Shown here in pieces: positions 1 through 4,431 of a DNA stretch of 6,323 bases (the stretch's first letter is position 1; each line of letters begins with the position of its first letter). A model generated the notes under the pieces. The model ran no database searches. It saw only the letters and a program-made list of their open reading frames with translations, and was not told the DNA's origin. The stretch is from Candidatus Nanoarchaeia archaeon (GTDB lineage: Archaea > Nanobdellota > Nanobdellia > Woesearchaeales > CG1-02-33-12): assembly GCA_028711925.1 (NCBI GenBank), contig JAQTRH010000059.1:1-6323 (forward strand), written 5' to 3'. The position numbers and the translations under genes were made by a program.

Positions 1-379
1 CTGAGAGTGCTGCATTGAGTATCCTTGATTTATTCGCGCTGTCTAAAACAGGGCAATCATGAATCCTTAAAACACAGGTCTTTTTTTTGTTGTCGCTCTT
101 CACAACCTCTATCCTCCCCAGTCCAAATGTCTCAAAGACATCAACAATGTTCTTGTACATCCCTTCCTCTCCACTCCCTATTTTTTTTGCATAATCCTTA
201 ATGTTCTCCATGAATATTTTCTTCAGCTTCTTGTAATCATCTTTCGCGTTGCAACTATCCAACTCAGACAATACCTCAGTTGGCAACATCACCTGCCTTT
301 TTCCGAGCACTTCTATTTTCCCGTCTATCATAAAAAACTGCCTTACAAAAAGCAATTTTTTCAAAAATGTGGAGAGCAT
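1..379 (-). CDS. Hypothetical protein, possibly V4R-like ligand-binding domain (partial, N-terminal part only)
   Basis: An open frame of 126 codons reads leftwards from the ATG at 377-379 and leaves the window, so the C-terminus is missing. The protein begins MLSTFLKKLLFVRQFF and continues with a basic, mostly helical stretch. Around residues 80-110 comes a segment (FETFGLGRIEVV, then a charged turn, then CVLRIHDCPV) that reads like two beta strands. This layout recalls proteins of the V4R (4-vinyl reductase) small-ligand-binding fold, where a 'G.G.IEVV' strand precedes a strand ending in a conserved small-residue/Pro turn. I infer this from pattern memory only, and the diagnostic C-terminal half is not visible. 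No signal peptide or membrane segment is convincing. The start is supported by a TATA box centred about 26 bp upstream, which predicts a leaderless transcript; an internal Met at residue 17 is less likely. It is divergent from the toxin-antitoxin operon. That it is a gene is sure; the family is a guess. Confidence 0.8.
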   Translation of the reverse strand, partial: MLSTFLKKLLFVRQFFMIDGKIEVLGKRQVMLPTEVLSELDSCNAKDDYKKLKKIFMENIKDYAKKIGSGEEGMYKNIVDVFETFGLGRIEVVKSDNKKKTCVLRIHDCPVLDSANKSRILNAALS

Positions 380-400
380 ATTAACTCAATTAGAATAATC

Positions 401-410
401 ATATAAAAAG
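401..410 (-). promoter_or_regulatory. TATA box of the left-edge gene (leaderless promoter)
   Basis: Read on the minus strand the sequence is CTTTTTATAT, preceded by a purine-rich AAAGAAAG stretch that could serve as the TFB recognition element. Its centre lies about 26 bp before the ATG at 379, the normal archaeal TATA-to-start-site distance. Transcription should therefore begin at or next to the start codon. No Shine-Dalgarno is present, which agrees. Confidence 0.6.
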
Positions 411-427
411 CTTTCTTTATTTTTTTG

Positions 428-469
428 CAACATGTTTAAATTATTAAGCTTATTTATTTACAACATGTT
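428..469. repeat. Paired palindromic 9-mers (CAACATGTT x2), candidate operator
   Basis: CAACATGTT occurs at 428-436 and again at 461-469 in direct orientation. The core AACATGTT is a perfect palindrome, so each copy could bind a symmetric dimer. The centres are 33 bp apart, close to three helical turns, placing both on the same DNA face. They lie upstream of the TATA box of the left-edge gene (about -57 and -90 from its predicted start) and about 120-160 bp before the toxin-antitoxin promoter. The position suits an activator or cooperative regulator of the left gene. No binding protein can be named. Confidence 0.45.
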
Positions 470-524
470 AAAAGAAATATTCAAAAAAATATGATGATGA
501 CCAATAAGATGACAAAAGAAGAGA

Positions 525-538
525 TTATAAATTTATAA
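525..538. repeat. 14-bp perfect AT palindrome in the 380-637 gap
   Basis: TTATAAATTTATAA is its own reverse complement. It lies about 50 bp before the TATA box of the toxin-antitoxin operon. In sequence this AT-rich such a palindrome arises by chance fairly often, so it is recorded as a possible site only. The rest of the gap shows nothing else convincing beyond the 9-mer pair and the promoter parts listed separately. Confidence 0.25.
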
Positions 539-586
539 CTATTGGCGTATATTAATTCATTAATTATATTTTTTAAAAACAAAAAG

Positions 587-596
587 TTTATATATA
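587..596 (+). promoter_or_regulatory. TATA box of the toxin-antitoxin operon
   Basis: TTTATATATA follows an A-rich stretch (AAAAAG at 581-586) that fits a TFB recognition element. Initiation is expected about 25 bp downstream, near 616-620, giving a leader of about 20 nt before the ATG at 638. That leader carries a ribosome binding site, which supports this placement. Confidence 0.6.
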
Positions 597-603
597 AAAT
601 AGG

Positions 604-617
604 TTTTAATATTAAAA
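604..617. promoter_or_regulatory. 14-bp palindrome over the predicted start site, candidate antitoxin operator
   Basis: TTTTAATATTAAAA is a perfect palindrome between the TATA box (587-596) and the ribosome site (626-631), reaching the expected transcription start. AbrB-fold antitoxins typically repress their own operon by binding symmetric AT-rich sites in this position, so autoregulation is a reasonable inference. The caveat is the extreme AT content, which makes palindromes common. Confidence 0.4.
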
Positions 618-625
618 TATATTGT

Positions 626-631
626 AGGTGA
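626..631 (+). promoter_or_regulatory. Shine-Dalgarno of the antitoxin gene
   Basis: AGGTGA matches the archaeal anti-Shine-Dalgarno and sits 6 nt before the ATG at 638, fixing that start. It contrasts with the leaderless genes elsewhere in the window. Confidence 0.7.
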
Positions 632-637
632 ATAAAA

Positions 638-913
638 ATGGAAGTATCAATAACTAAAATGTCTCAAAATGGACAGATAGTAATCCCTTCTGAAATCAGA
701 AGAAATGCTGGTATAAAACCCTCAACTAAATTTATTGTCTTTAATGAAGATGGAAATATCTTGTTGAAGCAGATAAAAAAAGAAACATTAAGCAAGGATA
801 TGAAATTAATTGATAAAATTTTAATAAGCGAAGAACAAATAAAAAAGGGTAAATCCATTAAAGCAGATACTAGTATGAAAGATGAAGAGATTGATGATTT
901 ATTGATAGCATAA
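638..913 (+). CDS. AbrB/MazE/SpoVT-family antitoxin
   Basis: A 91-residue protein whose first 47 residues form a classic SpoVT-AbrB swapped-hairpin DNA-binding domain. NGQIVIPSEIRRNAGI (residues 11-26) is the signature strand-turn-helix, followed by the strand pair FIVFNEDGNILLKQI. In this fold two chains interlock to make one DNA-binding unit. The tail from about residue 48 is charged and helical (KKETLSKDMKLIDKIL, ending DEEIDDLLIA), typical of the flexible part that wraps and inhibits a toxin. The next gene starts one base after its stop, so the two are co-expressed with antitoxin first, as is usual for type II modules. Likely role: neutralise the RelE-like toxin and repress the shared promoter. 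The gene is visibly more AT-rich than the KaiC or VWA genes, consistent with a mobile module. Family assignment is firm; the antitoxin role rests on family and context. Confidence 0.88.
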   Translation: MEVSITKMSQNGQIVIPSEIRRNAGIKPSTKFIVFNEDGNILLKQIKKETLSKDMKLIDKILISEEQIKKGKSIKADTSMKDEEIDDLLIA

Positions 914-914
914 A

Positions 915-1160
915 ATGGAAATAATTTTTTCTGAGGAATTTAAAAAAGATTTCAAGAAAATAAAAGATAAATCAACCAGATTGAAACTGATTAAGCATAT
1001 TAAAAAGTTGGCTGACTTACCCGAATCAGGCAAACCATTGAGATATAAACTGAAAAGTCATAGATCAGTTAGAATCCCTCCATTTAGGGTTATATACAGA
1101 TTGGAAAAAGATAAAATAATTATTAATTGTTTTGACCATAGAGGAGATGTTTACAAATAG
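915..1160 (+). CDS. RelE/ParE-family toxin
   Basis: An 81-residue basic protein of normal RelE-superfamily length. It opens with the usual strand and helix (IIFSEEFKKDFKKI), has a second basic helix (about residues 20-34), then the beta sheet: SVRIPPFRVIYRLEKDKIIINCFDHRGDVYK. The 'R-x-x-x-FRVIYR' strand (R53, R58, R62) and the C-terminal HRGDVY (H75, R76, Y80) match the conserved RelE core. In known RelE toxins basic residues of this kind support cleavage of mRNA in the ribosomal A site, whereas ParE relatives attack gyrase. The C-terminal HR..Y and the archaeal setting favour a RelE-like RNase, but that is inference. The start at 915 is one base after the antitoxin stop and no separate ribosome site is needed. 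Pairing with an AbrB-type rather than RelB-type antitoxin is a mixed combination. The gene is intact, so the module may be active. Confidence 0.87.
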   Translation: MEIIFSEEFKKDFKKIKDKSTRLKLIKHIKKLADLPESGKPLRYKLKSHRSVRIPPFRVIYRLEKDKIIINCFDHRGDVYK

Positions 1161-1218
1161 CCAATTTTCTTGCTTCTAAATTTGAACTCTTATATCCTGA
1201 TTCATTTTTAAGTGATTT

Positions 1219-1237
1219 ATATTTTAAAATTTTATTT
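1219..1237. terminator. AT-rich bidirectional terminator region between convergent genes
   Basis: The 103-bp gap between the toxin gene (plus) and the KaiC-like gene (minus) contains T-rich runs on both strands. The clearest is the overlapping ATTTTAAAAT/AAAATTTT stretch at 1221-1233. Archaeal terminators are mostly T runs, so this may end both transcripts, but no run is long and the call is weak. Confidence 0.3.
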
Positions 1238-1263
1238 AACAAGAATTAACTTTTAAGACAAAT

Positions 1264-1950
1264 TCAGTATTTTGTTTTTAGAACGCGTATGCCTGATTTT
1301 CCCATAGTCATTGAAATAGGCCCTTTTGTATGGTTGGTCTGCCTCATCTTCACAACCCTTATCGCCCTGTCTGACTCTCCGCCAATGCCTGCATAATGCA
1401 TCACTATGAGACCATCGCACAAAAACTCCTCTACGCCAAACCTTGAGAATTTCCCGCTAGATTCCTCATCACCGCTGTTTGGTATCTCTGAAGTTAATAT
1501 AGAAGTGCATTTAAGTTTTTTAAGTGTCTGTATAATGCCAAAAATCTCTTTTTTCCTTTCATAGTCATCTTCCAAAGGAATTACAAGAGCTGTCAAAGAA
1601 TCAATAACAACCCTGTCTGGCTTAAACCTTTCTATCTGCCTTATGAGCGGATCCAAAAAATTAACTATCCCGTAAGGAGGCATATAAACAAACCTTACTT
1701 TTTTAGAAACCTTGTCAAAATCAAATCCAAAATCCTTTGCCTCTGCTTTCAGCTGCTCTTCAGGCTCTTCAAGCGAGATATACAATCCCTTTTCCTTGAA
1801 TTCTTTTGCCCCATTGAAAAGGAACTGCATGCTGAAAATGCTTTTTCCGGTTCCTGTTCCACCAGAAAGAAGGTTCACTGAATTTTCAACTAATCCGCCC
1901 TGTATTGCCTTGTCAAATCCAGGTATTCCTGTGCTTATTCTTTTCACCAT
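1264..1950 (-). CDS. KaiC-like RecA-superfamily ATPase, single domain
   Basis: A 228-residue ATPase of the archaeal KaiC-like family. STGIPGFDKAIQGGL (residues 6-20) is the family's N-terminal motif. Walker A is GGTGTGKS (30-37), the catalytic glutamates are E61-E62 in SLEEPEEQ, Walker B is RVVIDS (113-118), and KMRQTNH (201-207) matches the KMR/KLR element that reaches the neighbour's nucleotide in hexamers. All key residues are present, so it should bind and hydrolyse ATP. It has one domain, unlike the double-domain cyanobacterial clock KaiC, and no added kinase or sensor domain. Such archaeal proteins are thought to act in signalling or as regulatory switches, but the target here is unknown. 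The ATG lies one base after the stop of the upstream membrane-protein gene with no separate ribosome site, so it is probably translated by coupling. The membrane partner suggests recruitment to the membrane (inference). Confidence 0.92.
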   Translation of the reverse strand: MVKRISTGIPGFDKAIQGGLVENSVNLLSGGTGTGKSIFSMQFLFNGAKEFKEKGLYISLEEPEEQLKAEAKDFGFDFDKVSKKVRFVYMPPYGIVNFLDPLIRQIERFKPDRVVIDSLTALVIPLEDDYERKKEIFGIIQTLKKLKCTSILTSEIPNSGDEESSGKFSRFGVEEFLCDGLIVMHYAGIGGESDRAIRVVKMRQTNHTKGPISMTMGKSGIRVLKTKY

Positions 1951-1951
1951 T

Positions 1952-2311
1952 TTATTTCAAAAAGCTGTTTAACAGATTATTCAATATTTTTTCTTCCCTT
2001 GCTAATGTAGTTATGTAAGTTAAAGTAACCACGACTAAAACAACTATTCCAAAAACAAAAAGAATATTTGTGTAAACAGGGGAGACAAGGTTGCCTATTT
2101 TGCTTAGGTAAGCAACAACAAGAAAAGCTATAAATGTCATAAATCCCTTGTTCAAAAGAGACATCGAGCGCTCTCTTTGAAGTTTGGATTTTTCAATAAG
2201 AATAAAAATAAGCTGCTTCTCAACCTCGGAAAGCCTTCTCTTGGGAACCCTTTGAAACATATCAACGATGTACTCTTTTTCAAAATCTAATTCCTCTTTT
2301 TTAGAACCCAT
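1952..2311 (-). CDS. Small protein with two membrane segments, partner of KaiC-like ATPase
   Basis: A 119-residue protein of no family I recognise. Residues 1-55 are charged and helical, beginning with an acidic patch (EELDFEKEY) and then a basic one (VPKRRLSE, KSKLQRER). Two hydrophobic segments follow at about 57-72 and 79-103, separated by a short polar turn (SKIGNLVSPVY). The tail AREEKILNNLLNSFLK is amphipathic. Positive charges flank both outer ends, so both termini should face the cytoplasm, forming a membrane hairpin with a cytoplasmic N-terminal domain. It is first in an operon with the KaiC-like ATPase, one base apart, which suggests it anchors or regulates that ATPase; this is inference from context. 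The start is supported by a TATA box about 27 bp upstream (leaderless). The gene is clear, the function unknown. Confidence 0.85.
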   Translation of the reverse strand: MGSKKEELDFEKEYIVDMFQRVPKRRLSEVEKQLIFILIEKSKLQRERSMSLLNKGFMTFIAFLVVAYLSKIGNLVSPVYTNILFVFGIVVLVVVTLTYITTLAREEKILNNLLNSFLK

Positions 2312-2333
2312 TATTTTTTTATAAGAATAGCTT

Positions 2334-2342
2334 ATTTATAAA
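2334..2342 (-). promoter_or_regulatory. TATA box of the membrane-protein/KaiC operon (leaderless)
   Basis: TTTATAAAT on the minus strand is centred about 27 bp before the ATG at 2311. That places initiation at the start codon and explains the missing ribosome site. It is divergent from the promoter region of the TrmB-family gene. Confidence 0.6.
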
Positions 2343-2403
2343 TTTATTGATTTTAATCTCAGAGAAGTAAAATCTTATACTAAAATTTGAAAAAAAGATA
2401 ACA

Positions 2404-2411
2404 TTTAAATA
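2404..2411 (+). promoter_or_regulatory. Candidate TATA box far upstream of the TrmB-family gene
   Basis: TTTAAATA is identical to the TATA box of rnhB in this same window (3434-3441). It would start transcription near 2432-2434, giving a leader of about 150 nt before the regulator. Other TATA-like stretches lie closer (about 2420-2428 and 2493-2502), so which promoter is used cannot be settled from sequence. The exact match to a well-placed box makes this the most attractive, not a proven, choice. Confidence 0.4.
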
Positions 2412-2426
2412 ATAGTTGAATATATA

Positions 2427-2498
2427 ATATTATGGATTTTTAACTACAGGGTTACATATGAAAAATAGTGACTCTTGAATGTTAAAAAATCATAATAT
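2427..2498 (+). other. Nested stem-loop in the leader region of the TrmB-family gene
   Basis: The outer stem pairs 2427-2444 with 2481-2498: 17 base pairs interrupted by two single-base bulges (G2434 and A2489). Inside it, 2448-2455 (AGGGTTAC) pairs with 2468-2475 (GTGACTCT) over 8 pairs, two of them G-U, around a 12-nt loop. Because the inner stem needs G-U pairs, it folds better as plus-strand RNA than as DNA or as the opposite transcript. It may be a leader regulatory structure, a small RNA, or an AT-rich chance fold. I recognise no known riboswitch class. Confidence 0.4.
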
Positions 2499-2561
2499 AT
2501 TAATAGTAGTAATACTTTTTCATTTATCTTAAGAATAAAAACAAAAAGAGAGAGAAAAAAA

Positions 2562-2574
2562 GAGGTGGGGGTGA
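2562..2574 (+). promoter_or_regulatory. Shine-Dalgarno region of the TrmB-family gene
   Basis: GAGGTG (2562-2567) is followed directly by GGGGTGA (2568-2574). The second lies 7 nt before the ATG at 2582, a good distance. An in-frame TAG directly before that ATG rules out a longer protein. A real leader is therefore expected here, unlike the leaderless neighbours. Confidence 0.65.
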
Positions 2575-2581
2575 AGGTTAG

Positions 2582-3400
2582 ATGATAGTAAAAGAAGAGT
2601 TTTTGAACCAGTTGAAGCTTTACTTCTCGTTGAATCTTTATGAAGTGAAGATTTGGACTGCGCTTTTATCAAGAGGTGTTTCAACAGCCGGGGAATTAAG
2701 CGATATCGCAAATGTTCCAAGGTCAAGAAGCTATGATGTTCTGGAGTCTCTTGAAAAAAAAGGGTTTGTTGTGATGAAATTTGGAAAGCCAATAAAGTAT
2801 ATGGCTGTGCCTCCTGAGGAAGTTGTTGAAAGAGTAAAGAAAAATATGCGTGTTGATGCTGAAACAAGGGTAAAAAGACTTGAAGAAATGAGAAAAACAG
2901 AGGTTATTGATGAGCTTAAAAGCTTGTTCACGCAGGGAGTTGAGCTTGTTGAGCCAAGCGATTTGTCAGGCTCTTTGAGAGGAAGACATAACCTGTATAA
3001 CCACATTGACTTCACAATAAAAAGCGCAGAAAAAACAGTCACAATTGTTACAACATCAACAGGGCTTATAAGAAAAATAGATGCCTTAAAGGGAACCTTT
3101 GAAAAAGTTAAAAGCAGAGGGGTTAAGATAAGGATAGCAGCTCCAATAACAAAAGAATGCAGCAATGCTATCAAAGACCTTAAGGGAGTGGCTGAGATAA
3201 GGCATATAGACAAGCTTAATGCAAGATTTATTGTAGTGGATGGTAAGGAGCTGATATTCATGGTGCTTGATGACAAGACAGTTCACCCAACATATGATGT
3301 TGGAATATGGGTCAACACCCCAATATTTGCCTCAGCGCTTGAGCAGCTTTTTGAGCTTGCATGGAAGGAGCTAAAGCCTGCAGCAAAGATTACCAAATAA
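2582..3400 (+). CDS. TrmB-family transcriptional regulator with PLD-like C-terminal domain
   Basis: A 272-residue regulator. Residues 14-76 form a TrmB-type winged helix-turn-helix: NLYEVKIWTALLSRG opens it, STAGELSDIANVPRSRSYDVL is the HTH with recognition helix at about 48-60, and KGFVVMKFGKPIKYMAV is the wing. Residues 79-115 are charged and helical, a likely dimer coiled coil. From about G134 onward the pattern resembles the PLD-like fold seen as the effector domain of many archaeal TrmB relatives. At the place of the phospholipase HxK motif it has N213-A214-R215, then FIVVDGKE, so it should be a non-enzymatic sensor. TrmB proteins commonly respond to sugars, but nothing here identifies the ligand or target genes. 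It is divergent from the KaiC operon and followed by a T-run terminator, so probably monocistronic. It could regulate itself or the divergent operon (inference). Confidence 0.9.
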   Translation: MIVKEEFLNQLKLYFSLNLYEVKIWTALLSRGVSTAGELSDIANVPRSRSYDVLESLEKKGFVVMKFGKPIKYMAVPPEEVVERVKKNMRVDAETRVKRLEEMRKTEVIDELKSLFTQGVELVEPSDLSGSLRGRHNLYNHIDFTIKSAEKTVTIVTTSTGLIRKIDALKGTFEKVKSRGVKIRIAAPITKECSNAIKDLKGVAEIRHIDKLNARFIVVDGKELIFMVLDDKTVHPTYDVGIWVNTPIFASALEQLFELAWKELKPAAKITK

Positions 3401-3420
3401 TTTTATTTTTTTAATTTCTT
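3401..3420 (+). terminator. T-run terminator after the TrmB-family gene
   Basis: TTTTATTTTTTTAATTTCTT starts right after the stop codon, a typical archaeal oligo-T terminator. It separates this gene from rnhB, which has its own promoter. Confidence 0.6.
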
Positions 3421-3433
3421 ATTATTCAAAAGG

Positions 3434-3441
3434 TTTAAATA
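3434..3441 (+). promoter_or_regulatory. TATA box of rnhB (leaderless)
   Basis: TTTAAATA is centred 26-27 bp before the ATG at 3464, predicting initiation at the start codon. No ribosome site lies in the short spacer, in agreement. Confidence 0.65.
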
Positions 3442-3463
3442 ATTCTTAACCACTTTTTTTCTG

Positions 3464-4120
3464 ATGAAAACAATAATTGGTATTGATGAAGCTGGAAGAG
3501 GCCCGGTCATAGGCCCCATGGTTATGGCAGGGGTTTCTGCTGATGAAAAGGATATTGAAAAATTCAAATCATTGGGTGTTAAGGATTCAAAACTTTTAAG
3601 CCCCCAACAAAGGAAGTTCTTGTTCAATGAAATAAAAAAGATTGCAAAAGACTATAAAATAATAATCATAAGTCCAAAGGAAATAGACTCTTCCCTGAAT
3701 TCAAAAGACCTCAACCTTAATTGGCTTGAGGCAATAAGGGCAGCAGACATAATAAACCAGATTAATTCTGAGAAGGCCATAGTTGACTGCCCGAGCAACA
3801 ATATTAATGCATATACTGCATATCTTCTCCAAAGAATAAAAAATAAAAAAATAGAGCTTGTTGTTGAGCATAAAGCAGATATGAAATATGCTGTTGTTTC
3901 AGCTGCATCAATCCTTGCAAAAGTCACGAGAGATAATGAAATAAAAAAAATACAAGATAAGATAACTCAGCCAATTGGCTCAGGATATCCTTCCGATCCC
4001 ATAACAAAGGAGTTTATTAAAAATAATTACATGAATTATCCAGGAATATTCAGAAAAACATGGGCTTCCTACAAAAGACTTGCCGGTTCAAAAAAGCAAA
4101 AACATCTTCTTGATTTTTAA
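3464..4120 (+). CDS. rnhB: Ribonuclease HII
   Basis: A 218-residue archaeal-type RNase HII. It cuts RNA in RNA/DNA hybrids and at single ribonucleotides embedded in DNA, working in genome maintenance and primer removal. The first active-site block IDEAGRGPVIGP holds D8 and E9 and the GRG loop that senses the RNA-DNA junction. VKDSKLL (39-45) is conserved. IVDCPSNN supplies the third acid, D108, and EHKADMKYAVVSAASILAKV supplies D139. GSGYPSDP (172-179) contains the tyrosine, Y175, that contacts the junction. All four metal-binding acids are present and the length is normal. The start is fixed by the active-site block only seven residues in and by the TATA box 26-27 bp upstream. It converges on the 58-residue gene with only 18 bp between stops. 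Confidence 0.97.
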   Translation: MKTIIGIDEAGRGPVIGPMVMAGVSADEKDIEKFKSLGVKDSKLLSPQQRKFLFNEIKKIAKDYKIIIISPKEIDSSLNSKDLNLNWLEAIRAADIINQINSEKAIVDCPSNNINAYTAYLLQRIKNKKIELVVEHKADMKYAVVSAASILAKVTRDNEIKKIQDKITQPIGSGYPSDPITKEFIKNNYMNYPGIFRKTWASYKRLAGSKKQKHLLDF

Positions 4121-4138
4121 AAATAAAAAAATAAAAAA
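4121..4138 (-). terminator. T-run terminator of the 58-residue gene
   Basis: On the minus strand the sequence right after the stop is T6-A-T7-A-T3, a strong archaeal-type terminator. It fills the whole gap to the rnhB stop codon, so the transcript ends at or inside the 3' end of the convergent gene. Confidence 0.6.
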
Positions 4139-4315
4139 TTACTCTGCTATTTCTTCGCCTTGGTTTTCCATGACAGCGTCATAATACTTGACAGGCTTAA
4201 TGTCTGTTATGACTGTCTTGTGCATTATGAACTTGCCGTCCTTGCTCTTTGAAACCCTGCTCTCTACTATAGGCATATTCTTTATCTGTTCCAGTCTTTT
4301 TTCGCTGAATTCCAT
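4139..4315 (-). CDS. Small hypothetical protein, 58 residues
   Basis: A short complete frame from ATG at 4315 to TAA at 4139. The protein begins MEFSEKRLEQIKNMPIVESR and continues with SKSKDGKFIMHKTVITDIKPVKYYD, ending in an acidic tail (ENQGEEIAE). It reads as a short helix, then a beta hairpin around the KDGKF turn with two strands, then a proline turn before KYYDAV. It has no membrane segment, no cysteines and no recognised family; it is mixed charged and likely cytoplasmic. The case for a real gene is strong: a GGAGGT ribosome site 6 nt upstream, a TATA box at the right distance before that, a long T-run terminator directly after, and G/C-bearing codon use like the neighbours. It is transcribed alone. 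No function can be given. Confidence 0.82.
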   Translation of the reverse strand: MEFSEKRLEQIKNMPIVESRVSKSKDGKFIMHKTVITDIKPVKYYDAVMENQGEEIAE

Positions 4316-4321
4316 TTTAAT

Positions 4322-4327
4322 ACCTCC
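4322..4327 (-). promoter_or_regulatory. Strong Shine-Dalgarno of the 58-residue gene
   Basis: GGAGGT on the minus strand lies 6 nt before the ATG at 4315. It is the best ribosome site in the window and supports this otherwise easily missed gene. Confidence 0.75.
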
Positions 4328-4359
4328 ATAATTTAATTAAAAAATATTAAACAATCTTT

Positions 4360-4367
4360 TTTTATAT
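4360..4367 (-). promoter_or_regulatory. TATA box of the 58-residue gene
   Basis: ATATAAAA on the minus strand predicts initiation near 4337, giving a leader of about 22 nt that includes the Shine-Dalgarno. Confidence 0.55.
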
Positions 4368-4402
4368 GCCTTTTTGAAAAAAATCAAGGAGATTTTTAGA
4401 TT

Positions 4403-4413
4403 AAATAAAAAAA
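4403..4413 (-). terminator. T-run terminator of the MoxR-DUF58-VWA operon
   Basis: About 20 nt after the VWA stop codon the minus strand reads TTTTTTTATTT, fitting an archaeal oligo-T terminator. It ends the operon before the separate promoter of the 58-residue gene. Confidence 0.5.
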
Positions 4414-4431
4414 TCACGAAAAGTTTAGAAA

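Noticed and set aside
491..538. A 15-codon frame on the plus strand starting at a run of ATG codons (MMMTNKMTKEEIINL), whose end recalls the start of some nucleotidyltransferase antitoxins
   Set aside because: It stops after 15 codons, has no ribosome site, and the sequence after the stop gives no matching continuation in any frame I checked, so neither a gene nor a pseudogene is supported.
551..564. ATTAAT-TC-ATTAAT near-palindrome before the toxin-antitoxin promoter
   Set aside because: Imperfect and purely AT-driven in a region where such patterns are expected by chance.
380..637. Looked for tRNA, CRISPR repeats, insertion-sequence ends or attachment sites in this gap and in 2312-2581
   Set aside because: No cloverleaf, no regularly spaced repeats, no terminal inverted repeats flanking a transposase and no target-site duplications were found.
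2529..3286. Long open frames on the minus strand opposite the TrmB-family gene
   Set aside because: They are antisense shadows: low-complexity Ser/Leu/Phe-rich translations, no promoter or ribosome site, and the plus strand carries clear TrmB motifs.
3652..3927. Minus-strand frame inside rnhB with a hydrophobic translation
   Set aside because: It lies entirely opposite RNase HII catalytic motifs and has no start signals; it is a shadow of the real gene.
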